This document shows, piece after piece, positions 57,350 through 64,000 of a stretch of 64,000 nt of DNA. Every line of letters begins with the position of its first letter. Positions within the stretch are counted from its first letter, which is position 1. A program made the position numbers and the translations under genes. The stretch lies in assembly GCA_963810485.1 (NCBI GenBank), contig CAWENQ010000007.1:682001-746000 (forward strand). Reading direction: 5' to 3'. The notes below the pieces were generated by a model. The model was not told the origin of the DNA. It saw only the letters and a list, made by a program, of their open reading frames with translations, and ran no database searches. Source of the DNA: DATKFM01 sp963810485. GTDB lineage: Bacteria; Pseudomonadota; Alphaproteobacteria; Dongiales; Dongiaceae.

Positions 57350-57811
57350 GCGGTGCTTCCTCTAGGTTGTGATCTTAACTCTACCCCAAGGGCCGCCCCA
57401 ACGGGCAATGGGCGGTGCAAGCTCGTTTTTGATCCACGGTAAGCGATAAACCCTGCATCCCGGCGACGAGGTTTCCCTACCGGCCCCGGTCACAAGAGCA
57501 ATCCGTCTGTCGAGGTAAGGCACATACTACGCTCGTGCCGCTGCCACGGCCTGCCGTTCTCACGCTTGTCAACTTTGAATACCCGATGGAAGGTGGTCTG
57601 TCCACTTGGCCCAGAGTGTTTTCTCATGTCGGCCATGTCGTTTTGCGGCAGCTACTGCGGCTTGATTAGACCCAACCGCTTTTGTTCACAAAGTAGCTTA
57701 CCAAGTGTGCCGGCGGCATGTCGGCTTAGGGTGTTGTCATCAGGTCCGCCATGCAGTCTTACCACCACTACATCGCCTGTTGTGAGGAAGGACCGACACA
57801 GGCCGCATCAA

Positions 57812-57839
57812 CGTCCGCTTAGGGTCAAAAGGAGCCGTC
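57812..57839 (+). repeat. Copy of the TCCGCYTAGGGTCAAAAG dispersed repeat
   Basis: CGTCCGCTTAGGGTCAAAAG followed by GAGCCGTC. Closest to the copy at 50203-50229. Confidence 0.55.
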
Positions 57840-58080
57840 AGGTAGGGCGTGCCGTAGCGTCAGCTTCAAGGTTCAAAGCGGCTATGACGGCAACGCAAAA
57901 GCCAGGTCTTTAAGCGTTGGGGCGAAAACGCAACCCACAGGCTCGAAATCTTGACATCTAGGAAAGAGAACCTATACTGGAAGACCGTGCGCAATCCCGT
58001 TCGGAGCCGCACCTTGATGTTGGACATTGTGTATTTGTCCCAGATCAGAACATGCGGTTGGCAGGCATGAGGGCGTCCGT

Positions 58081-58123
58081 CTGCCTGCATGCCCTCCGAC
58101 GCTGAAGCTTCGGAGGCAGGCCT
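58081..58123. repeat. Large imperfect hairpin
   Basis: Inner stem CCTCCGA (58093-58099) with TCGGAGG (58110-58116), extended after a 4-nt bulge by CTGCCTGC with GCAGGC. It could be a terminator remnant or part of a mobile-element end; there is no T-tract. Confidence 0.45.
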
Positions 58124-58300
58124 GCGTTGCGTGATGGGATTTTCCTATTGGGGATTCCCTTGCATGGCATCGTTCCCGAAAATCAGGGTCCCCCGGGAAT
58201 CGCGGTTTTCGCGAATTTCCCACGGCCGATCAGGCGCTTGGCTGCGCGGAAAATAGCGAAAATTGTCATCGGAAGCCCGGCGCGCAGTGGCGGCGAAGAA

Positions 58301-58350
58301 TGGCGTCCCCGGCGTGACTCGAACACGCGGCCTACGGTTTAGGAAACTGT
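58301..58350 (-). tRNA. 3' fragment of tRNA-Arg(CCU), probable attachment site
   Basis: Read on the minus strand, it has the anticodon loop TTCCTAA (anticodon CCT), a T-arm GCGTG-TTCGAGT-CACGC, the acceptor half CGGGGAC, discriminator G and encoded CCA. The complementary 5' acceptor GTCCCCG is absent, and the anticodon stem has a mismatch. It is a truncated copy next to a tyrosine integrase, as expected of an att site, and not a working gene. Confidence 0.7.
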
Positions 58351-58490
58351 AGTTCAGGCTTCGCGCAAGGCGCCCGAAGGTCTCAAAGGCCCCTAAGCTC
58401 CTATATTCCAAGGTTTCTCTTGCCGCCACGGTACGCCACGACTACCTATTGCGGTGGGTACTCGGTGGGTACCGAGGAGGTTTGAGGCAA

Positions 58491-59726
58491 ATGGCGGAAC
58501 AGGGACTGACGAAGAGCAGGATCGACGCGGCACGGCCAGCTATACTCAAGGGCCAGCCGGTGGTCAGATTTCTGTTCGACCGGAAGGTGATCGGCTTTGG
58601 TTTGAAGGTATCGCCCGGCGGTACCAAGACTTACTTCGTGCAATACCGGCAGGGCAGCGGCCGGGCAGCGCCAAAGCGACGTTACACGATCGGCAAACAT
58701 GGCTCCCCCTGGACAGTGGACACCGCGCGACAAGAGGCGTTGCGCATCTTGGGGCGCGTCGCCGGAGGCGCCAATCCAGCCGATGAGAGAAAGCTCGACC
58801 CAACACAGACTATCAGCCAGTTGGCGGAGCGATTTCTTGAAATCCACGTCGCAAAGAAGAAGGCGCGCACTGAACAGACCTACCGCGCGCTCATTAGCCG
58901 CCTAATCCTGCCGGAGCTCGGCGCCGTCCGCATCCCCGACCTAACAGCCGGCCATGTTGGTAATCTGCACCACAAGCTGCGACAGATACGGGTGACTGCG
59001 AACCGGACTGTAGCCCTGCTCTCCAAAATGCTCGCCTGGGGTCACAGGAACGGCTTTCCCCTACCGGGCGATAATCCATGCCGGGGGCTCGAGAAGTACG
59101 CTGAGCGCTCACGGGAGCGCTTCCTAAAGCCCGGTGAATCGACACGCTTAGGTGAAGCGCTGGCGTCGGCCGACGCCGACCCAGCCAACCTCTATCAGGT
59201 GGCGGCCGTACGGCTCTTGATCTTCACTGGTGCCCGCATGACGGAAATTCTTACCCTGCGGTGGGACTGGATCGACTTGGACAACGGCGTTGTTCGCCTG
59301 CCAGACAGCAAGACCGGTGCCAAAACGATTTACCTCTCCGCACCGGCCCGTGCCGTGCTGGATGCGCTGCCGCGCATGACAGATAACCCCTACGTGATCG
59401 TTGGCGCGAAGGACGGGGCGCACCTGATCAATCTTGAAAAGCCGTGGCGGCGCATTCGCAATGCGGCCGGGTTGCCCGACGTCCGCTTGCACGACTTGCG
59501 ACACAGCTTCGCCAGCGTCGGCGCGGGCGCCGGCATGGGGCTGCCTATGATCGGCAGGCTGTTAGGCCATTCGCAGCCGCAAACGACAGCACGTTACGCG
59601 CATTTGGATCATGATCCGATAAAGGCTGCGAACGAAACCATCGGCCGCCGTATTGCAGCCGCGATGGCGGGCAAGCCCGGCGCGAGCGTAGTGCGGCTAA
59701 ATCGTAGCAAGCGGACGCGTTCGTGA
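58491..59726 (+). CDS. Tyrosine-type integrase (P4/DUF4102 type)
   Basis: 411-aa site-specific recombinase. The N-terminal arm-binding domain has GFGLKVSPGGTKTYFVQYR. Catalytic residues: Arg249 in FTGARMTEILTLRW, LHDLRHSFASVGAG (His, Arg) and Tyr369 in TTARYAHLDHD. ATG 58491 follows GAGGAGG; the frame opens at an upstream TTG without support. It lies between two tRNA fragments, so it marks one edge of an integrated element. Confidence 0.9.
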   Translation: MAEQGLTKSRIDAARPAILKGQPVVRFLFDRKVIGFGLKVSPGGTKTYFVQYRQGSGRAAPKRRYTIGKHGSPWTVDTARQEALRILGRVAGGANPADERKLDPTQTISQLAERFLEIHVAKKKARTEQTYRALISRLILPELGAVRIPDLTAGHVGNLHHKLRQIRVTANRTVALLSKMLAWGHRNGFPLPGDNPCRGLEKYAERSRERFLKPGESTRLGEALASADADPANLYQVAAVRLLIFTGARMTEILTLRWDWIDLDNGVVRLPDSKTGAKTIYLSAPARAVLDALPRMTDNPYVIVGAKDGAHLINLEKPWRRIRNAAGLPDVRLHDLRHSFASVGAGAGMGLPMIGRLLGHSQPQTTARYAHLDHDPIKAANETIGRRIAAAMAGKPGASVVRLNRSKRTRS

Positions 59727-60476
59727 CCGCTATTGAAGGCTAAGCCGACATCGTTCGGACCTAGCTCGTACGGCAGCTTCTAACCCAATGCGGACATTCA
59801 GTCCGATAGACTATCGAGCGGGGGGCCAACACAATCCGGCCATCCGCCTCACTGAAGGTCACTGCGATTCATGGCCGAAGAGCGCATGCAACGCCGCCTT
59901 CCAGCCATTTTGGGGGTCGATCTGGCCAATACTCGGCTTTGGGCTTGGAAGCCCTACCCCTGAGCAACCCCGCGGCTGTGACGCCTCGGATTTTGAGTCC
60001 GATGCGTATACCAATTCCGCCACGTGGGCACTATTGACCTCGTGATTTTAAGTCGCCGGAACTATCGGACACAGTGCGGACGCGTGAGGTGGCTCCTTAA
60101 GTTATTGAATTTTGGTTGCGGGGAAGTGCAACCATCTCAAATTGCTGTTCGCAACAGCCGCATAGTTCAGCGACAGAGAAAATCGGGCAGCCCATTGAAA
60201 ATTAGAGTAAGAGTGGCTGCCCCTTACCGGGACACCCTACATACCGCCCATGACGCGCCGCTTGAAGTGCCGGATCGATCCCGAGCAAAGCCCCTACACC
60301 TGCATGCTGCCGGAGCACAAGCCGGTGCGGCGCGGGCGCGAGATGATCGGCCTGCTCGCGGTGGATGAGCCGAAGTCTAAGCCGGCGAAGATACGGGCGG
60401 TGTCCTGCGAGGCCGCGATCGAACTCCTTGTTCGAACGCATGCGGTCGTCTAGTACGGCCCTAACCCAACAAGCGG
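59727..60476. other. Intergenic region around a tRNA-Leu fragment
   Basis: About 750 bp. Apart from the tRNA-Leu 5' fragment (59986-60029) I see one doubtful 67-codon open frame at 60250-60453 (MTRRLKCRIDPEQSPYTCML) without family features. No promoter or terminator was recognised. Confidence 0.4.
59986..60029 (-). tRNA. 5' fragment of tRNA-Leu(CAA)
   Basis: Minus-strand reading gives acceptor GCCCACG, D-arm GCGGAATTGGTATACGC and anticodon arm TCGGA-CTCAAAA-TCCGA (anticodon CAA). After that the sequence leaves the tRNA: no variable arm, no TTCGA T-loop and no CGTGGGC acceptor partner. The break is at the anticodon stem, a common integrase crossover point. Confidence 0.7.
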
Positions 60477-61415
60477 TCAGTACTCCCAGATGGCCGGTAC
60501 CCAACGAAAGACGTCGCCGGCGACCGCCACCCGGCCGTACGGGAACGACACGTGAGCGGCCACCAGCGGCTCGCGGGTCGCCGCCAGCTCCCGCAAGAGA
60601 CGGACCCGGACGCGGACCGCCTCCTCGGGGTCGTGGTCGAAAGCGTTGTACCAGTCGGGGCGGTCGAAATGGTCCTGGAACACGGCATCGCCGAGGAACG
60701 TCAGCCGGTCGCCGCCGGACGCCAGGCGGACCACGCTGTGCCCGGGGGTGTGGCCGCCGGTGCGACGGACGACCACCCCCGGCGCCACCTCGTACTCCTT
60801 CTCGAACGTCCGCAGCTGGCTGCGGTACTCGTCCGCGAACCGCTTGGCGGCCGACCGAAGCACGTGCGGCATCCCCGCGAAAGTGTTGCGGGAGAAATCG
60901 GGCGACGCCCAGAACTCGACCTCGGCGGCCGCCAGGTGGATCGGCACGTCCCGACGCAGCCGGCCCCTCAGCCCGTCGGCGAGCAGCCCGCCAACGTGGT
61001 CCACGTGCATGTGGGTAATCACCACGTCGGTCACGGATGCGGGATCGATGCCGGCGGCCTCCAGTCGCCCGGCCAGCAGCCCCGCGGCCCGCGGGAAGTC
61101 CGCCGGGATCTCCGCCCCTATCCCAGCGTCGATGAGTACGGTCCGGCCGCCGCTACGCACCACGACCACGTTCAGCGGCCACTTGAACACGTCCGGCGGC
61201 TGGCGCATGTCGTCCAGCCAGGCCGCCAGCTCGGCCGGGTCGGCATTGGTGGCCAACGTCGCGGCTGGCAGCGGTAGCACCCCATCGCTGATCACCAGCA
61301 CGTCAATCTCGCCGACCCGCAGCGCGTAGCGCGACGGAACCAACTCGTCGGTCCCCGTTCTGCCGGGGTGTGAGGTGTTGTCCAAGCTCATGTTTGTCTG
61401 TGAGGTGTTGTCCAT
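60477..61415 (-). CDS. MBL-fold metallo-hydrolase
   Basis: 312-aa metallo-beta-lactamase-fold enzyme. The metal motif is VITHMHVDHVGGL (HxHxDH), with further ligands in RRTGGHTPGHSVVRL and TFLGDAVFQDHF. ATG 61415 follows AGGAGA. The N-terminus carries an imperfect in-frame duplication (DNTSQTNM/LDNTSH). Family members include lactonases and hydrolases; the substrate is unknown. Confidence 0.88.
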   Translation of the reverse strand: MDNTSQTNMSLDNTSHPGRTGTDELVPSRYALRVGEIDVLVISDGVLPLPAATLATNADPAELAAWLDDMRQPPDVFKWPLNVVVVRSGGRTVLIDAGIGAEIPADFPRAAGLLAGRLEAAGIDPASVTDVVITHMHVDHVGGLLADGLRGRLRRDVPIHLAAAEVEFWASPDFSRNTFAGMPHVLRSAAKRFADEYRSQLRTFEKEYEVAPGVVVRRTGGHTPGHSVVRLASGGDRLTFLGDAVFQDHFDRPDWYNAFDHDPEEAVRVRVRLLRELAATREPLVAAHVSFPYGRVAVAGDVFRWVPAIWEY

Positions 61416-61477
61416 GTTTGTCTCCTGTTGACCGCCTTTCCAGCCGCGATGATCGCCGGGAGGGTGAAGGCGGGAAA

Positions 61478-62232
61478 TTATGAAATCCCAAGCCCGCCAT
61501 CGACGGTGATCACCTGTCCGGTGACCCATTCGGAGGCGGGATCGGCGAGCGATACGATCCATCGGGCGACTTCCTCCGGGGTGCCGCGGCGCCTGAGCGG
61601 GATCCGTTCGCGCTCTCGCTCCTTGACCGCCTCGGCCTGCTCCGGAGAGAGCCCCATCATTCCTGTCAACGCCCCGGTCTCCGTGGGTCCGGCCGCGACC
61701 GCGTTGACGCGGACGCCTTGCGGCGCAAGCTCCAGCGCCCAGCACCGCGTCAAGTGATCCAGCGCGGCCTTGCTGGCCGCGTAATGGGACAGCCCCGCTG
61801 CCGGCTTGTGGCCGAACGTGCTCGAGACGTTGACGATGCATCCCTTCGACGCCGCCAGGTAGGGAAGCGCCGCCGCGGAAAGCAGGCTCGGGCCCAGCAC
61901 ATTGACGGCAAAGATGCCGGCGATCTTCTCGGCCGTTGGCGTCCGCCATCGGAAGAATCGCGCCCGCCCCGGCATTGTTCACCAGGATGTCCACGCGTCC
62001 CCAGGTATTGAGCGTCTCGTTGATGGTGCGGGCCGCGTCGGCCGGCACCGAGACGTCCGCCGTAACCCCGGCGATGTTCGGATGATCGCCCATCGCCTGC
62101 CCTGAGGGGGCCGGAGCGCCGCCCGGTGATGATGACCTTGGCGCCGTGCTCCGCGAAGCTGAGTGCCGCGGCGCGGCCGATGCCGGAGGTTCCGCCGGTG
62201 ACGATCACGACCTTGTCCTTCAATCCCTCCAT
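61478..62232 (-). pseudogene. SDR-family oxidoreductase, frameshifted
   Basis: About 250-aa short-chain dehydrogenase with VVIVTGGTSGIGRAAALSFA, VDILVNNAGAGAILPMADAN and catalytic HYAASKAALDHLTRCWALEL, ending VITVDGGLGIS. Two single-base insertions are inferred near 62110 and 61945; removing them leaves 753 bp. It lies 10 bp downstream of the cupin gene, same strand. Confidence 0.78.
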
Positions 62233-62242
62233 GACTGTGCGC

Positions 62243-62655
62243 CTACTGCGGGTCGTCGATGACGATGTTCGTTTCGCCGGTGTCGACGACGAACACGGCC
62301 AGCAGCTTGGCGGGTTCGGTGTCGCTGGCGTTCGCGCTGACGCCGTGATGATCGCCCGGCATCTCGGCGAAGTTCTCGCCGGCGCGATACACCGTCACCG
62401 GACCGTCATTGACCTGGCTGCGGATCGCGCCTTCCAGGACCGTCGCATAGATGAAGGCGGAATCCGGATGCGTGTGCGCGGGCGACGAGCCGCCGGGTGC
62501 GTATTCGACCAGCACGCCTTTCATGCTCTTGCCGGGCACGTTCGGCAGCGCATGGTCGAAGACGACGGTTACCTTGGCCTGGACGGATCGTCGGCCAAGG
62601 CGGGACTCAACGCGAGAGTCGCAAGCATGAGTCCGCTCAGAATGCGGGTGAGCAT
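62243..62655 (-). pseudogene. Secreted cupin-domain protein, frameshifted
   Basis: About 136-aa protein with a signal peptide (LTRILSGLMLATLALSPALA) and a cupin barrel: APGGSSPAHTHPDSAFIYAT and EMPGDHHGVSANASDTEPA give the metal histidines. An indel near 62575 (two bases extra or one missing) separates the signal peptide from VTVVFDHALPNVPGK. ATG 62655 follows AGGAGA. An exact repair cannot be fixed from the sequence. Confidence 0.7.
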
Positions 62656-63447
62656 ATGGGTTCTCCTGCAGAGACAGTGGTTGAGCGACCTGCTACCGGA
62701 CTGACGCCTGGCGCGAGCCAGGTTTCGAACGATGTGGAGCCGATGTTCGGGTTGTCGCCGGGCGTCAGGGACTTGTCGTTCAGCTCCGCGCCGAAGTAGC
62801 GCGCGTGGATGTCGGTGACCACTTTGCGGGTATCGTGCTTGGCCGCGAGATAGCGGCGGACGAGATCGTCGAGGCCGATGCGTTCCGGCCCGGCCAGTTC
62901 GATCGTGCCGTTCGCCGGCGCCGCCGTTGCCACCTTGGCCACCAAAGCGGCGACATCGTTGGACGCGACCGGCTGCAGATGAGCCGGCGACAGGCGAACG
63001 GTCTCACCTTCGGTTGCGGACTGGGCGATCCCGGCGAGGAACTCGAAGAACTGGGTGGAGCGGATGATCGTGTAGGGAATTCCAGATGCCTTGATCAGCT
63101 CTTCCTGGGCGAGCTTCGCCCGCAGGTAGCCGCTGTCCGGCAGGCGGTCGCTGCCGACCACCGAGAGGGCGATGTGATGCCGCACGCCGGCGGTCTTTTC
63201 CGCGGCGAGCGAGATTGCGGCCCGACGTCTTGAAGAACGCCATGACGGCGTCGTCCGCGAAATTCGGGGAGTTTGCGAGGTCGATGACGACCTGCGCCCC
63301 GGCAACGGCTTCGGCGAGCCCTTCGCCGGTGATGGTGTTGACGCCCGTGTTGGGCGACGCGGCGACGACCTCATGGCCCTTCTGACGCAGGTTCGAGACG
63401 ACCTTGCTGCCGATGAGGCCGGTTCCGCCGATGACAACGATCTTCAT
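62637..63447 (-). pseudogene. NmrA-like atypical SDR (NAD(P)-binding) protein, frameshifted
   Basis: About 269-aa NmrA/SDR-a5 protein with the motif MKIVVIGGTGLIGSKVVSNL. One extra base near 63228 splits AFFKTSG from AISLAAEKTAGVRHHIALSV. After repair, 810 bp are in frame. The region YTIIRSTQFFEFL is typical. The end overlaps the cupin start by 19 bp. GGAGGAG precedes ATG 63447. Confidence 0.78.
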
Positions 63448-63673
63448 GACTGCTCCTCCATCTGGGTGGGTGGCTGATGGACGGAGGATGACCGACGCGC
63501 GCGGCAAGACTTTGTCGCGACGTCCAAATTGCCTTGGGTTTCTGTCCAAAAAAGTATCGTGATGGTCGCCGTAGTGTCTCTTGACGGAAGGCCTCTGCAC
63601 TGCGGAGGATTCCTCTAAGATCAATGATTTGCGTACTGACGGCTTGGACGCACCCGGATCACGGAGCGCCCTC

Positions 63674-64000
63674 GTGAGGTTTGCTTTCGACGATCACATG
63701 CTCGATCTGGATCGGCGGGAACTCACCCGCGGGTCCGAGGCGGTCGCGGTCGGGCCGCAGGTGTTCGATTTGCTGGTTTATCTGGTGCGCAACCGCGAGC
63801 GGTCGTCAGCAAGGACGATCTGATCGACGCGGTCTGGGGCGGCCGGATCGTCTCGGAATCCACCCTGACCAGCCATATCAACGCGGTGCGCAAGGCGATT
63901 GGCGATACCGGCGAGGAACAACGCCTGGTGCGCACGATCGCGCGCAAGGGCTACCGGTTCGTGGGCGACGTGCGGGAATCGGATATTTCGGAAAGACCAG
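63674..64000 (+). pseudogene. OmpR/CadC-type winged-helix regulator, frameshifted and cut by window end
   Basis: DNA-binding domain of a CadC/TolB-TPR type regulator. A GTG at 63674 starts the family N-terminus RFAFDDHMLDLDRRELTRG. One base seems missing near 63802 (NRER/VVSKDDLIDAVWGGRIVS). After that, TLTSHINAVRKAIGDTGEEQ and TIARKGYRFVGDV complete the wing. The rest lies outside the window. Divergent from the NmrA-like gene, it may regulate that cluster. Confidence 0.7.

Larger units (their letters stand above)
57350..58300. other. Long intergenic region with repeats and hairpins
   Basis: About 950 bp with no convincing gene. It holds a second operator-like site AGGTGGTCTGTCCACTT (57591-57607), a dispersed repeat (57812-57839) and a large hairpin (58081-58123). 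A 115-codon open frame at 57566 starts with TTG and shows no family features. Composition suggests decayed mobile DNA. Confidence 0.45.

Noticed and set aside
57566..57913. 115-codon open frame in the long intergenic region
   Set aside because: Starts at TTG, has atypical Cys/Ser-rich composition and covers a dispersed repeat.
60250..60453. 67-codon open frame after the tRNA-Leu fragment
   Set aside because: No family features, no clear Shine-Dalgarno, and an equally long frame exists on the other strand.
60477..62093. Apparent 538-aa SDR/MBL fusion
   Set aside because: The SDR part switches frame at 61945 and the MBL gene has its own Shine-Dalgarno and ATG at 61415.

Overview
The window looks like the chromosome of a GC-rich alphaproteobacterium, probably Rhodospirillales- or Rhizobiales-like. 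Supporting signs are a PmtA-type phospholipid methyltransferase, a DUF1127 protein, an IalB gene beside rlmN, many MetI-type ABC importers, TolB-like/TPR adenylate cyclases and GcvA-type LysR regulators. No rRNA, intact tRNA or CRISPR array was seen.

Layout. 0-6 kb: an acetoacetyl-CoA synthetase cut by the window edge, then a trimethylamine-dehydrogenase-like flavoprotein paired with an MttB-family methyltransferase (methylated amine or betaine catabolism), and a VOC protein. 6-16 kb: a PAS protein, a PhyH dioxygenase, a frameshifted aminotransferase overlapping a dual-specificity phosphatase, a DMT exporter, a second aminotransferase, a large class III cyclase/TolB/TPR/HEAT protein, a LysR regulator and small proteins. 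16-22.6 kb: housekeeping genes (methyltransferases, quinone oxidoreductase, L-asparaginase II, SpoU methylase, IalB, RlmN).

22.7-35.3 kb is the most interesting part: a bacterial microcompartment locus. Read along the minus strand it encodes a kinase-like phosphotransferase, an SDR dehydrogenase, a class III aminotransferase-fold enzyme, an acylating aldehyde dehydrogenase, BMC-T, a 178-aa unknown, BMC-P, BMC-H and a second BMC-T. The order matches the Rhodococcus/Mycobacterium microcompartment (RMM, 1-amino-2-propanol) locus as I recall it. A polyamine-type ABC importer is divergently transcribed from it, and an AraC regulator converges on its end. The proposed flow is: uptake of a cationic amino alcohol, phosphorylation, elimination to an aldehyde inside the shell, then oxidation to acyl-CoA.

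35-42.5 kb: RlmM-like methylase, HAD phosphatase, alpha/beta hydrolase, EEP nuclease-fold protein, DUF502, MGMT-like protein, AraC/GyrI regulator, DMSP-lyase-family cupin and a VOC protein. 42.6-50.05 kb: a CUT1 sugar-type ABC system without an ATPase, an SDR, an amidase and CutC. Six of the seven genes here need one or more single-base insertions removed to read through (24 in total under the simplest reading). This suggests either a badly sequenced patch or very recent decay.

50.1-60.5 kb is a mobile or accessory segment: an IS110 transposase, a FadR-type-regulated Rbs/Lsr-like ABC operon with a perfect operator palindrome, then a tyrosine integrase lying between a 3' fragment of tRNA-Arg(CCU) and a 5' fragment of tRNA-Leu(CAA). 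60.5-64 kb: an MBL-fold hydrolase, SDR, secreted cupin and NmrA-like reductase, divergent from a winged-helix regulator cut by the window end; four of these five again carry indels.

Starts were moved from the longest open frame where Shine-Dalgarno sites, family N-termini or overlaps decided it. Function calls rest on motifs read by eye and remembered family knowledge; no database search was run.
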